From assembly GCF_024519465.1 (NCBI RefSeq), contig NZ_JALJRW010000001.1, positions 428,644 to 492,643 of the forward strand: a stretch of DNA of 64,000 nucleotides, read 5' to 3'. The notes under the pieces were generated by a model. It was not told where the DNA came from and searched no databases. It worked only from the letters and a program-made list of their open reading frames with translations. The position numbers and the translations under genes are program-made. This DNA is from Stenotrophomonas sp. Ste86 (GTDB taxonomy: Bacteria > Pseudomonadota > Gammaproteobacteria > Xanthomonadales > Xanthomonadaceae). Positions 8,531 to 18,456 of this stretch are shown one piece after another; position 1 is the stretch's first letter, and each line of letters opens with the position of its first letter.

Positions 8531-9523
8531 TCAGCCCGCATCCACCGCCAACGCACCCAGCGCGCTGGCCTTGATCTTCTCCTTGGCCCGCTCGCACGCG
8601 CCACCGCAATCCAGGCGCGAGGCCTCCAGTTGTGGCGGCAGGTGTTCGGCCAGGAAGTCGATGAACACCCGCACCGCCGGCAGCAGGCCGCGGCGCGAGG
8701 CGAACACGGCGTGGCACACGCCCTGCGGCAGCGACCATTCCGGCAGCACCACTTCCAGCTCGCCGCTGCGCACGGCATCGGCGCAGACGGTCTCGGGCAG
8801 CATGGTGATGCCGAAGCCGTCCTTGACCATGCTTTGCAGCAGCGGGAAATCGAAACCGGCCACGCGTGGCTGCAGGTCCACGCGGCGTACCGCGCCTTCG
8901 GGGCCGTGCAGTTCCCAACGCTGGCGGGCTTCGTCTTCGCTGATGCTCAGGGTGACGTGGTTGGCCAGTTCGTCCGGGTCCTTGGGGCGGCCGGCACGGT
9001 CGAGGTATTTCGGGCTCGCCACCAGCAGTTCCTGCACCTGGCCGAAGCTGCGCATGACCAGGCTGCCGTCATCGTCCAGCCGCGAGCGCACGCGCAGGGC
9101 GACGTCGTAGCCTTCGTTGATGATGTCCACGCGGCGGTTGCTGATGTTCAGCTGCAGCCGCACCTTGGGGTACTGGGCCAGGAACTTGGGCAGCAGCTTG
9201 GGCAGCTGCATCTGCGCCAGCGACACCGGTACGCTGGCGCGCACCAGGCCGCGTGGCTCGGCGCTCAGCCGGTCCACCACTTCGCGCGCGGCCTGGGCCT
9301 CGGCGAGCATGGTCTGGGCGTGGCGGTGCACGCTGGTGCCCACGTCGGTCACCGCGAAGCGGCGCGTGGAGCGCTGCAGCAGGCGTACGCCCAGGTCGGT
9401 TTCCAGCTGGCTGATGCGGCGGCTCAGACGCGATTTGGGGATGCCCAGGGCGCGTTCGGCGGCGGCGAAACCACCGTGGTCGACCACCATGGCGAAGTAG
9501 TAGAGATCGTTGAGGTCTTGCAT
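8531..9523 (-). CDS. LysR-family transcriptional regulator
   Basis: A 330-residue LysR regulator. The N-terminal winged helix is clear: YYFAMVVDHGGFAAAERALG, then IPKSRLSRRISQLETDLGVRLLQRSTR. A substrate-binding domain follows to about 300, with the C-terminal GITMLPE motif. It is transcribed divergently from azoR across 124 bp holding an AATAC/GTATT palindrome, so it very likely controls azoR and itself. The start ATG at 9523 gives MQDLNDL, the usual length before the helix-turn-helix. The C-terminal tail is rather long and Ala/Lys-rich. The inducer is unknown. Confidence 0.93.
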   Translation of the reverse strand: MQDLNDLYYFAMVVDHGGFAAAERALGIPKSRLSRRISQLETDLGVRLLQRSTRRFAVTDVGTSVHRHAQTMLAEAQAAREVVDRLSAEPRGLVRASVPVSLAQMQLPKLLPKFLAQYPKVRLQLNISNRRVDIINEGYDVALRVRSRLDDDGSLVMRSFGQVQELLVASPKYLDRAGRPKDPDELANHVTLSISEDEARQRWELHGPEGAVRRVDLQPRVAGFDFPLLQSMVKDGFGITMLPETVCADAVRSGELEVVLPEWSLPQGVCHAVFASRRGLLPAVRVFIDFLAEHLPPQLEASRLDCGGACERAKEKIKASALGALAVDAG

Positions 9524-9545
9524 ACCGAAGTTCCAGATATAGAAC

Positions 9546-9558
9546 AATACATGGTATT
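9546..9558. promoter_or_regulatory. Palindrome in the LysR/azoR divergent promoter
   Basis: AATAC-ATG-GTATT is a perfect 5-bp inverted repeat with a 3-bp centre, 23 bp upstream of the LysR start and about 90 bp upstream of azoR. The size and location suit a LysR-type operator half-site pair, but binding is inferred. Confidence 0.45.
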
Positions 9559-9647
9559 CAACCACCTTTATTCCAACCAAGCAACAACCTAACCTGTTTT
9601 CCGTCGGCGGCGCCTTGCCCGCCCCTCCCAGATAACAGGTGATTGCC

Positions 9648-10229
9648 ATGAAGCTTCTTCACATCGATGCCAGCGTCCTTGGCGACAACTCGGTTTCCCG
9701 CCAGCTCTCGGCTGCCGTGGTCCAGCAGTGGCGTGACCAGGTGCCGGGCCTGGAGGTCACCTACCGCGACCTGGACGCCCAGCCCGTTGCGCACCTGCGC
9801 AGCAGTTCGCTGGCCCAGACCGACGCGGCCGAAGTGGCCGACGCGGCGCTGGTGCTGGAGCAGTTCCTGGCCGCCGACGTGGTGGTCATCGGCTCCCCAA
9901 TGTACAACTTCAGCGTGGCCTCCACCCTCAAGGCGTGGATCGACCGCCTGGCGGTGGCTGGCAAGACCTTCAAGTACACCGATACCGGCCCGGTGGGCCT
10001 GGCCGGCGGCAAGCGCGTGATCGTGGCCAGCAGCCGCGGCGGCCTGCACACCGGTGCCCCGACCGACTTCCAGGACCCGTACCTGCGCCAGGTGTTCGCG
10101 TTCTTCGGGATCGACGAGGTGGAATTCGTGCGCGCCGAGGGCATCGCCTACTCGCCGCAGCACCGCACCGACGCGATCGCTCAGGCGCTGGCCGCGCTGC
10201 CGCAGCCGCGTGAGCTGGCCGCTGCCTGA
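9648..10229 (+). CDS. azoR: FMN-dependent NADH-azoreductase
   Basis: A 193-residue flavodoxin-fold reductase expected to use NAD(P)H and bound FMN to reduce azo bonds and quinones in the cytoplasm. The N-terminus MKLLHIDAS and FMN-binding SVSRQLS segment match the family, as do GSPMYNFSVASTLKAWIDR and the second flavin loop SSRGGLH. The FFGIDEVEFVRAEGI segment is also typical. The ATG at 9648 has AGGTG six bases upstream; a GTG at 9639 is a less likely start. It pairs with the divergent LysR gene and ends at a strong hairpin near 10316. Confidence 0.95.
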   Translation: MKLLHIDASVLGDNSVSRQLSAAVVQQWRDQVPGLEVTYRDLDAQPVAHLRSSSLAQTDAAEVADAALVLEQFLAADVVVIGSPMYNFSVASTLKAWIDRLAVAGKTFKYTDTGPVGLAGGKRVIVASSRGGLHTGAPTDFQDPYLRQVFAFFGIDEVEFVRAEGIAYSPQHRTDAIAQALAALPQPRELAAA

Positions 10230-10315
10230 GGTGTAACCCCACGCCACTCCCTCCCCCTCGTCGTGGTGGCGTGGTGCGCGGCGCCGGTTTTCTCTCCCTT
10301 GCCGGTGTTGCGCCT

Positions 10316-10342
10316 GATGGCCCCTTTTGGGGCCATCTTTTT
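10316..10342 (+). terminator. Rho-independent terminator of azoR
   Basis: A perfect 9-bp stem (GATGGCCCC with GGGGCCATC) around a TTTT loop, followed by five T residues at 10338-10342, about 85 bp after the azoR stop. Confidence 0.85.
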
Positions 10343-10443
10343 GAGATCGCGGGTATGCACTTGGCCGCGGTTGGCTCGCGTTGAATCAACGTGGAAAGCG
10401 TCAGCCACGCAGGGCGTGGCCTACCCGCCCAGGAACAACGGGG

Positions 10444-10514
10444 GTAGAGCCACCCCATGGGTGGCTGCACGTGGTGCCCGAACGGTACGGCAGCCACCCA
10501 TGGGGTGGCTCTAC
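10444..10514. repeat. Inverted pair of GTAG REP elements
   Basis: Two 23-bp palindromic elements face each other at 10444-10466 and 10492-10514. Each begins with GTAG on its own strand, followed by AGCCACCC-type arms around CATG. They match the form of the SMAG REP elements known from Stenotrophomonas, and the head-to-head pair could fold into one large hairpin between azoR and serS. Confidence 0.85.
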
Positions 10515-10524
10515 CTCCTGGGTG

Positions 10525-10552
10525 CAAAAAACCCGCATTTCGGCGGGTTTTT
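10525..10552 (-). terminator. Rho-independent terminator of serS
   Basis: A 10-bp stem (AAAAACCCGC with GCGGGTTTTT) and 6-base loop directly after the serS stop codon. On the minus strand it ends in a run of T. The T run on the other strand means it may also stop plus-strand transcription. Confidence 0.85.
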
Positions 10553-10556
10553 CGTT

Positions 10557-11921
<1,365 letters not shown>

Positions 11922-11971
11922 TCAGTCATTGCCGGCGTGGCAGAATCGGGCTGTTCACAACGGTATGGCTC

Positions 11972-12607
11972 ATGTCCGCTTCCCGCTCTACGTCTGGCAA
12001 GAACATCACCTTCCACCTGCCCCGCCGCAGCCTGATGATCGCCGGTATCGCCTTTGGCGTCGGCATCCTCCTGTTTCTGGTGGTGTGGCTGAGCAGCCGC
12101 AACGACGAGTTCTACAAGGCCGGCCCGGCGGCGACGCCGCAGCAGGTGGCCGAGATCGAGCCGCTGCCCGAGCCCCTGCCCGCCGCGGCCGGCTCCAGCG
12201 ACATGCCCGATGCGAAGGCGCTCCCGGCCAATGCGGAGAAGCCGCAGCTGGTGGAAACCGCGCCGCCCCCGCCGCCGGCCGCTGCCGCCGCCCCGCCTGC
12301 CGACGCCGCCCCTGCCGCGCCCGCCGCTGGCGGCGAGCGTCCACAGCCGATCGCCGATCAGTCGCCGCCGCCAAGCTACCCGCCGGCCGCACTGCGTCGC
12401 GGTGATACCGGTACGGTGGTGGTGCGCGTGGAGGTGGATGCCACGGGCTATCCGTCCAATGTCACGGTGATCGAGCGCAGCGGTTCACGCGATCTTGATC
12501 GTGCCGCCTCCGATGCCGTGCGTCGCTGGCGCTTCACCCCGGCGCACAGCAATGGCCAGGCCGTGCCGGGAAGCATTGAAGTGCCGTTCGACTTCAAGCC
12601 GCAGTAA
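11972..12607 (+). CDS. TonB-family energy-transducer-like protein
   Basis: A 211-residue inner-membrane protein. One transmembrane helix lies at about residues 20-41 (SLMIAGIAFGVGILLFLVVW), followed by a Pro/Ala-rich periplasmic spacer at about 65-125 and a TonB C-terminal fold: SYPPAALRRGDTGTVVVRV, then GYPSNVTVIERSGSRDLD and WRFTPAHSNGQAV. TonB proteins couple proton-motive force to outer-membrane receptors through ExbB/ExbD, which are not nearby. The ATG at 11972 was chosen because it starts just before the helix; its ribosome site is weak. A related gene follows 169 bp downstream. Confidence 0.88.
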   Translation: MSASRSTSGKNITFHLPRRSLMIAGIAFGVGILLFLVVWLSSRNDEFYKAGPAATPQQVAEIEPLPEPLPAAAGSSDMPDAKALPANAEKPQLVETAPPPPPAAAAAPPADAAPAAPAAGGERPQPIADQSPPPSYPPAALRRGDTGTVVVRVEVDATGYPSNVTVIERSGSRDLDRAASDAVRRWRFTPAHSNGQAVPGSIEVPFDFKPQ

Positions 12608-12776
12608 TGCGCTGCAACCATCCTCGTTCGCGCGGCTGTCACGCGCGGCGATTTGGCAACGACTCATCAAGCTGAACCTCGTCGGGAATGCAGTCGCCGC
12701 GTTGACGTTGCGGTGACACATCCGCAACCGTTCACGGGCAAGACTGCGGCTGTCACAACGACACCAGGAGTCCGCC

Positions 12777-13358
12777 ATGAGTGTTACCCATGCCCACGAC
12801 ATGCACGCCTCGCCGCAGCACCAGCGCGATGCGACCGATGAACCCGCCCGTCGCGGCACTTCGCCGTGGATGTGGATGGCGTTGATCGTGGCGATGTTTG
12901 CCGCCGCGCTGGTCTGGCTGCGTTACGCCAACCCTGATGACACCAGCACTGCACCGGTCGGCGAGCGCATGCTGCCGGCGACGCAGACCCCGGTAGCCAC
13001 GACTGCGCCGGCACCGGCTGCACGACAGGCCACCCCGGCCACTACCGCCCAGCGCAAGGCCACGCCGGTGGCGCGCAACCGCGAGGCACGCCCGCTGGCC
13101 AGCAACACCAAGCCGACCTATCCGGCCTCCGCGCTGCGTAATGGCGTGCAGGGCAGCGTGGTGGCCAGCTTGAACGTGGACCCGCGCGGCCATGTCACCG
13201 ATGCCAATATCGTGCAGCGCACCGGTTCGCGCGATCGCGATCTGGACCGTTCGGTGTTGAACACCGTGCGTCAGTGGCAGTTCGAGCCGGCCATGAGCAA
13301 TGGTCGTGCCGTGGCCAGCGTGGTGCGCGTGCCGGTGGATTTCCGCACCGAGCGTTAA
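12777..13358 (+). CDS. Second TonB-family protein
   Basis: A 193-residue paralogue-like protein with one membrane helix at about residues 31-49 (PWMWMALIVAMFAAALVWL), an Ala/Thr/Pro spacer and a C-terminal TonB domain: TYPASALRNGVQGSVVASL, HVTDANIVQRTGS and WQFEPAMSNGRAV. A GGAG six bases before the ATG supports the start. Its order and motifs match the upstream TonB gene, suggesting tandem duplication followed by divergence of the spacer. A strong terminator follows at 13381. Confidence 0.88.
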   Translation: MSVTHAHDMHASPQHQRDATDEPARRGTSPWMWMALIVAMFAAALVWLRYANPDDTSTAPVGERMLPATQTPVATTAPAPAARQATPATTAQRKATPVARNREARPLASNTKPTYPASALRNGVQGSVVASLNVDPRGHVTDANIVQRTGSRDRDLDRSVLNTVRQWQFEPAMSNGRAVASVVRVPVDFRTER

Positions 13359-13380
13359 GCGGTTGCGTTGACGCGTAACG

Positions 13381-13408
13381 AAAAGGGAGGCCATTGGCCT
13401 CCCTTTTT
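13381..13408 (+). terminator. Terminator after the tandem TonB genes
   Basis: A perfect 12-bp stem (AAAAGGGAGGCC with GGCCTCCCTTTT) with ATT loop and a T run, 22 bp past the stop codon. The A run on the left arm means it can also act on minus-strand transcripts. Confidence 0.88.
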
Positions 13409-13440
13409 CGTTGGCAATTCGCATGCGGTGCAAAGCACCG

Positions 13441-13546
13441 GTAGTGCCGAGCCATGCTCGGCAGCCAGGCGACGCACGAAACGGAGCGGAGGAGCGGAGG
13501 AGCGGAAGAGCGGAAGAGCGGAAGAGCAGCCGAGCATGGCTCGGCT
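13441..13546. repeat. REP pair enclosing an octamer tandem repeat
   Basis: Two REP palindromes with AGC(C/G) arms around CATG lie at 13441-13463 (headed GTAG, with TGCC arm) and 13528-13546 (reverse orientation, lacking a perfect GTAG). Between them is an array of five 8-bp units, GAGCGGAG twice then GAGCGGAA three times, ending at about 13527. The block separates the TonB genes from aroA. Confidence 0.8.
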
Positions 13547-13565
13547 CCACCCTGCCTTCCCTCGA

Positions 13566-14879
13566 TCAGCCTTGGCGGAGTCCGAATCCTGCCCCTGTGG
13601 CCAGGCCATCGAAATCCGGGAACGAGGTTGCCACGTTGGCGATGTCATTCACGCGCACCTCGCCATTGCTGAGCTGGCCGGCAATGGCAAACGCCATGGC
13701 GATGCGGTGGTCGCCATGGCTTTCAAGGGTGCCGCTGCCGAGCACGGCGCCGCCGTGGATGGTGGCGCCGTCGTCGGTTTCGTCCACCTGCACGCCCAGC
13801 GTGCGCAGGCCCGTGGCCATGGCCGCGAGGCGATCGGATTCCTTCACCCGCAGTTCGGCGGCACCGCGCACCACGGTGTTGCCGTGCGCAGCGGCGGCAG
13901 CGACGAACAGCGCGGGGAACTCGTCGATCATGTCCGGCACGAGCGCTTCGGGAATCTCCGCGCCGTGCAGCGGGGCATATCGCACGACCAGATCGGCCAC
14001 GGCTTCACCGCCCTGCTCGGCGTGGTTCTCTTCGCTGATATCCGCGCCCATCAGCCGCAACGCGGCCAGCAGGCCGGTGCGGCGCGGGTTGAGGCCGACC
14101 GCGCGCAGGCGCAGTGCCGAACCGGGAATGATGCTGGCGGCCACCAGGAAGAACGCGGCCGAAGAGAAATCGGCCGGCACCACGATATCGGTGGCGCGCA
14201 GGCGCTGGCCGCCGCGCAGGCGGGCCTTGCCGGGCGAGAACTCGATGTCCACGCCGAAGGCGCGCAGCATGCGCTCGCTGTAGTCGCGGGTGGGGTGCGG
14301 CTCGCTGACCGAGGTCTCGCCATCCGCGTACAGGCCGGCCAGCAGCACGGCCGATTTGACCTGGGCACTGGCCACCGGCGAGGCGAATTCGATGCCCTTG
14401 AGCGCCTGCCCGCCGTGCACGCGCAGCGGCGGCGTGCCATCGGCTTCGGTATCGATCTTCGCGCCCATCAGCGCCAATGGACCGGTGACGCGGCGCATCG
14501 GCCGGCGCGACAGTGACTCGTCGCCCACCATCACGCTGTCGAACGGCTGGGCGGCCAGGAGGCCGGCGAGCAGGCGCATGCCGGTGCCGGCGTTGCCGCA
14601 GTCCAGCGGCGCCGACGGTGCCTTCAGCCCATCCACGCCGACGCCATGCACCACGCGCTGCGACGGCGACGGGGTGTCGATGCGCACGCCCATCTGCGAA
14701 AAGATGGCAGCGGTGGCGCGGGTGTCTTCGCCTTCCAGGAAGCCATCGATATGCGAGATGCCATCAGCCAACGCGGCGAACATCACCGAGCGGTGCGAGA
14801 CGGACTTGTCGCCGGGAATGATCAGGCTGCCCTGCAGGGGCTGGCCCTTGTGGGCGATCCAGTACGGAGAAGCAGTCAT
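13566..14879 (-). CDS. aroA: 3-phosphoshikimate 1-carboxyvinyltransferase (EPSP synthase)
   Basis: A 437-residue enzyme joining shikimate-3-phosphate and PEP to form EPSP, the sixth step of the shikimate pathway. Motifs: PGDKSVSHR near the N-terminus, LDCGNAGTGMRLLAG for PEP binding, GDESLSRRPM, ELRVKESDRL and GDHRIAMAF. The LDCGNAGTGMR form, with Ala after Gly-Asn, resembles class II-type enzymes. An AGGA eight bases upstream supports the ATG at 14879. It is the last gene of the serC-pheA-aroA run, so serine and aromatic synthesis appear co-transcribed. Confidence 0.98.
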   Translation of the reverse strand: MTASPYWIAHKGQPLQGSLIIPGDKSVSHRSVMFAALADGISHIDGFLEGEDTRATAAIFSQMGVRIDTPSPSQRVVHGVGVDGLKAPSAPLDCGNAGTGMRLLAGLLAAQPFDSVMVGDESLSRRPMRRVTGPLALMGAKIDTEADGTPPLRVHGGQALKGIEFASPVASAQVKSAVLLAGLYADGETSVSEPHPTRDYSERMLRAFGVDIEFSPGKARLRGGQRLRATDIVVPADFSSAAFFLVAASIIPGSALRLRAVGLNPRRTGLLAALRLMGADISEENHAEQGGEAVADLVVRYAPLHGAEIPEALVPDMIDEFPALFVAAAAAHGNTVVRGAAELRVKESDRLAAMATGLRTLGVQVDETDDGATIHGGAVLGSGTLESHGDHRIAMAFAIAGQLSNGEVRVNDIANVATSFPDFDGLATGAGFGLRQG

Positions 14880-14996
14880 CGAAATTCCTAGGGGACGGGC
14901 CGCCACGGCGGCGATGCAACGGTGTGCGGGAGTGGCCTGGGCAGCCGCAGGGGCGCCGGGCCGGGCGTAGCGCGCATCGCGGCTACGCCCCGGGGA

Positions 14997-16205
14997 TCAA
15001 GGAATGGCAACCGGATAAGAGCCAAGGATCTTGATCTGCGCCGAGTGCGCCTTGAGTTCGGCCAGCGCGGCCTGCATGGCGTCGTCCTCGACATGGCCGG
15101 CCAGGTCGATGAAGAAGCCGTATTCCCACTTGGCGTTGTGCGAGGGCCGCGACTCGATGCGGTTCATGCTGATGCCGTGGCGGGCGAACGGGCTGAGCAC
15201 GTCGAACAGCGCGCCGGGCTTGTCGTGGATGAACACCAGCACCGAGGTACGGTCGTGGCCGGAGCTGGGGAAGATGTTGCGGCCGACGACCAGGAAGCGC
15301 GTGGTGTTGTCCGCGTCATTCTGGATCGGCTTGGTCACCACCTTCTTCAGGCCGTACACGTGCCCGGCACTCTCGCCACCGATGGCGGCGGCGTCATCGG
15401 CATTGCGCGCGCGGCGGGCGCCTTCGGCGTTGCTGGAGACCGGGATCTTCTCGGCCTTGGGCAGGTGGGCGCGCAGCCACGAGGAGGTCTGCATGAACGA
15501 CTGCGGGTGGCCGTAGACGCGCTCGACATCCTCCAGCCGGCCACTGCGCGACATCAGGTACTGCTGCACGCGCAGTTCCACTTCGCCGCAGATCTTCAGG
15601 TTGGAGGTGAGGAACATGTCCAGCGTGATCTGGATGGTGCCCTGCCCCGAGTTTTCCACCGGCACCACGCCGAAATCGGCGTTGCCCGCTTCTACTTCCT
15701 GGAACACTTCTTCGATGCTGGCCAGCGGCAAGCCCAGCGCCGAGCGCCCGAAATGCTTGAGCACGGCCTGCTGGCTGAAGGTGCCTTCCGGACCGAGGTA
15801 GCCGATCTTCAACGGCTCCTGCTGGGCCAGGCAGGCCGACATGATTTCGCGATACACATGGACCAGCACTTCATCACTGAGCGGGCCTTCGTTGCGGTCC
15901 ACCACCATGCGCAGCACCTGCGCTTCGCGCTCGGGACGGTAGTAGTCCACCGCGGCGGCGAGCTTGCCCTTGGCCTTGCCGACCTGGTGGGCGAAGTTGG
16001 CGCGCTCGGCGATCAGCGCCTGGATGCTGCGGTCGATGTGGTCGATCTTGGCGCGCACGTCCGACAGCACCGGCGCGGGCAACGCGGCCTCGGGCGTGGA
16101 CGCGGGCTTGCCGTCAGGCGTGGCCTTGGCGGTGGCCTTGGTCTTGGTCGACGCCGGCGTGGCGGGCTTGGCCTTGGCGACGGGCTTGGCGGGTTGTTTG
16201 GCCAT
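14997..16205 (-). CDS. pheA: Bifunctional chorismate mutase / prephenate dehydratase
   Basis: A 402-residue P-protein converting chorismate to prephenate and then phenylpyruvate for phenylalanine synthesis. An N-terminal Lys/Ala/Pro/Thr-rich tail of about 45 residues is unusual in length. A chorismate mutase type II domain follows (VRAKIDHIDRSIQALIAERA), then the dehydratase starting IGYLGPEGTFS with VENSGQGT and DNTTRFLVVG, then an ACT regulatory domain with KPGALFDVLSPF and the ESRPSH phenylalanine site. Feedback inhibition by phenylalanine is expected from that motif. The gene lies 52 bp after serC. Confidence 0.97.
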   Translation of the reverse strand: MAKQPAKPVAKAKPATPASTKTKATAKATPDGKPASTPEAALPAPVLSDVRAKIDHIDRSIQALIAERANFAHQVGKAKGKLAAAVDYYRPEREAQVLRMVVDRNEGPLSDEVLVHVYREIMSACLAQQEPLKIGYLGPEGTFSQQAVLKHFGRSALGLPLASIEEVFQEVEAGNADFGVVPVENSGQGTIQITLDMFLTSNLKICGEVELRVQQYLMSRSGRLEDVERVYGHPQSFMQTSSWLRAHLPKAEKIPVSSNAEGARRARNADDAAAIGGESAGHVYGLKKVVTKPIQNDADNTTRFLVVGRNIFPSSGHDRTSVLVFIHDKPGALFDVLSPFARHGISMNRIESRPSHNAKWEYGFFIDLAGHVEDDAMQAALAELKAHSAQIKILGSYPVAIP

Positions 16206-16257
16206 CAGGGATTCCAGGTGCAGTGGGGCGGCACGCGCCCCGGTCGAAACGAATGAC

Positions 16258-17343
16258 TCAGCCGTGGCGTTGCTGGAACTCGGCCATGAAGGTGGCCAGC
16301 GCCTGCGCGCCCTCCACCGGCATGGCGTTGTACAGCGAGGCACGGATGCCCCCGACGGCGGCGTGGCCCTTCAGCGCGAGCAGGCCGGCGGCCTTGGACT
16401 CGCTGACGAAGCGCGCGTTGAGGGTGTCATCGGGCAGGAAGAAGGGGATGTTCATGCGCGAGCGGGCAGCCGGCACCACGCCATTGCGGTAGAAGCCGCC
16501 GGAGCCGTCGATGGCGCCGTAGACCAGCGCGGCCTTGGCGGCGTTGCGGCGGGCGAACTCCTCCACGCCACCCTCAGCCAGCATCCACTGGAACACCAGC
16601 CCGGCCAGGTACCAGTTCCAGGTGGGCGGGGTGTTGAGCATCGAATCGCGGCCCACGTGCGAGCGGTAATCGAAGATGTCCGCGCGCGGCTGGCCGCTGC
16701 GCTCGAGCAGGTCGCGGCGCACGATCACCACCGACACGCCGACCGGCCCGAGGTTCTTCTGCGCGCCGGCGTAGATCAGCCCGTATTTGCTGACATCCAG
16801 CGGTTCGCTGGCAATGGACGAGCTGAAATCGGCGAACAGCGGCACCTGACCGACGTCCGGGGTATCGCGGAATTCGACACCGTGGATGGTCTCGTTGGCG
16901 GTGATGTGCACGTAGGCCGCATCGGCCGAGAGCTGCCAGGTGTCGCGCGCGGGAATGTCGTGGAAGCCGTTGGCTTCGCTGCTGGCGGCGATGTGGACGT
17001 TGACGTAGGGCTTGACCTGCTTGATCGCGGTCTTGCCCCAGTGCCCGGTGAGCACGTAGTCCACCGTCTGGCCGGGCTGGGCGAAGTTGAGCGCGAGCAG
17101 GGCCTGCTGGGTGGTGGCGCCACCGGCCAGGAACAGCACGGCGTAGTCATCGGGGATGCCGATCAGACGGCGCAGATCGGCGTCGGCCTGGGCGGCGACA
17201 GCCATGAACTCCGGGCCGCGGTGGCTCATTTCGACAATGGAGGCGCCAGCGCCATTCCATTCCAACATCTCTTCCTGCGCCTTGCGCAGGACCGATTCCG
17301 GCAGGGTTGCAGGGCCGGCACTGAAGTTGAACGCGCGCGTCAT
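16258..17343 (-). CDS. serC: Phosphoserine aminotransferase
   Basis: A 361-residue PLP enzyme making 3-phosphoserine (and acting in the PLP pathway). Family start [15 protein letters not shown], substrate loop EMSHRGPEF, phosphate-binding GGATTQQ, and the PLP lysine in [12 protein letters not shown]. The [17 protein letters not shown] segment is typical. AGGTG four bases upstream supports the ATG at 17343. First gene of the serC-pheA-aroA run, a grouping common in gammaproteobacteria; here gyrA lies elsewhere in the window. Confidence 0.98.
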   Translation of the reverse strand: MTRAFNFSAGPATLPESVLRKAQEEMLEWNGAGASIVEMSHRGPEFMAVAAQADADLRRLIGIPDDYAVLFLAGGATTQQALLALNFAQPGQTVDYVLTGHWGKTAIKQVKPYVNVHIAASSEANGFHDIPARDTWQLSADAAYVHITANETIHGVEFRDTPDVGQVPLFADFSSSIASEPLDVSKYGLIYAGAQKNLGPVGVSVVIVRRDLLERSGQPRADIFDYRSHVGRDSMLNTPPTWNWYLAGLVFQWMLAEGGVEEFARRNAAKAALVYGAIDGSGGFYRNGVVPAARSRMNIPFFLPDDTLNARFVSESKAAGLLALKGHAAVGGIRASLYNAMPVEGAQALATFMAEFQQRHG

Positions 17344-17450
17344 GTCACACCTATGGGGCAAGACCCCTAGTATGCCGCAGCGCACCAGGCTTGCGGCCTT
17401 GCAGCACAAGGCAAATTTGGTTGCAAACGAATCTATCCGACCACCTTCCG

Positions 17451-17473
17451 GTAGTGCCGGCCGCTGGCCGGCA
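17451..17473. repeat. Single REP element, GGCCGC variant
   Basis: A GTAG-headed palindrome with TGCCGGCC and GGCCGGCA arms around a central CGCT. It differs in arm sequence from the GAGCC(A/G) elements elsewhere, and a reverse copy sits at 51238-51259, so at least two REP subfamilies are present. Confidence 0.75.
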
Positions 17474-17535
17474 ACCCATGCCCCCCCAGCCGGACACGCG
17501 CCGAGCCACCCAACAGCCGCCCTACCGCAGACGCG

Positions 17536-18366
17536 TCACCGTGCCCCGAACCACAGCAGGCCGCTGATGACGGCCGCCAACAGCAGCGAACTGGCCAGCA
17601 GCCACGGCCAGCGGCTCACGCGTCGCGGCTTGACCGGCACGGCGGTCGGTGCCGGCAGGTCGAGCAGGTCATCCTCGTCTTCGCTGACGATGCGCACGCG
17701 GCTGTCGTGCGGCACTTCCAGCACGAAGCGGTGCTGGGTATCGAACACCAGCTGGTCGCCCGGCAGCAGCCAGCAATGCCGCACCGCCACGCCGTTGACC
17801 CGGGTTGATTCACCCGCCCCAAGGTCACGCAGCAGCACGCGGTCGCCGTGCAGTTCCAGCCGCGCATGCTGCTCGGCGAAGGCCGGATCGTCGACGACGA
17901 TGTCCGCGTCGGCGCTGCGGCCGATCAGGCGCGGGCGGTCCAGGGTGAAGCTGCGGCCGTGGTGCTGGCCTCCGAGTCCGCGTAGCAGGCGCTGCTCTTC
18001 GCTGCCGGCGTCGCTGCGCACGGGGGCCTGGTTGGCCGCCTCGCATTCGCCCTGGATGAGCATCTCCACGCCATCGGCGTAGACCGCATCACCGGCCCGC
18101 AGCATCGCCATGCGCCGCACCGGGCGCCCGTTGACGTGGATGCCACGGATGCCATTGGCCACCTGCAGCCACAGGCCGCGGTCGTCCAGGCAGAACTGGG
18201 CCAGCAACAGGTTGCCGACCGCGTCGTTGCTGAGGCGGACACTGCCCGAGGCGTGGCGCACGATGCGTTGCACCCCGGGCCGCAGGGGCTGGTCGGGCTG
18301 TTGGCGATGGGTGAAGTGAACTAGCAGGTTCTGCACGCGGCGAAAGCCTAGCAGGTTGCATGTCAT
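17536..18366 (-). CDS. FHA-domain protein with C-terminal membrane anchor
   Basis: A 276-residue protein with two FHA-like regions. The first is near residues 35-100 (LSNDAVGNLLLAQF, then VNGRPV) and the second, clearer, near 145-225 with LIGRSADADIVVDDP, the arginine/serine-type phosphothreonine pocket, and VNGVAV. A single helix near the C-terminus (WPWLLASSLLLAAVISGLLWF) anchors it in the inner membrane. FHA domains bind phosphothreonine peptides, so a signalling scaffold role is likely. A GTG at 18336 (VQNLLVHF) is an alternative start. It is divergent from the PHA-type gene at 18457. Confidence 0.85.
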   Translation of the reverse strand: MTCNLLGFRRVQNLLVHFTHRQQPDQPLRPGVQRIVRHASGSVRLSNDAVGNLLLAQFCLDDRGLWLQVANGIRGIHVNGRPVRRMAMLRAGDAVYADGVEMLIQGECEAANQAPVRSDAGSEEQRLLRGLGGQHHGRSFTLDRPRLIGRSADADIVVDDPAFAEQHARLELHGDRVLLRDLGAGESTRVNGVAVRHCWLLPGDQLVFDTQHRFVLEVPHDSRVRIVSEDEDDLLDLPAPTAVPVKPRRVSRWPWLLASSLLLAAVISGLLWFGAR

Positions 18367-18456
18367 CGAAGAAGAAGTGTGACGCAGACCTTGGAGTTGC
18401 GCGCAAGGATGCGCACAATGCACGCCCTTCCCCGCAGCCGCCCGCCAGGAGCCTTC

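Noticed and set aside
10230-10556. Possible CRISPR-like array from the repeated palindromes near azoR
   Set aside because: The palindromes occur only as an inverted pair, lack regular spacers and match REP elements; no cas genes are present.
13390-13560. Long overlapping reading frames across the GAGCGG repeat and aroA
   Set aside because: They are shadows of aroA on the other strand plus the octamer array; they show repetitive Arg/Ser/Glu and no family motifs.
14963-14990. Hairpin between aroA and pheA as a terminator
   Set aside because: The GGGCGTAGC stem is clear but has no T run on the coding strand, and the genes are probably co-transcribed.
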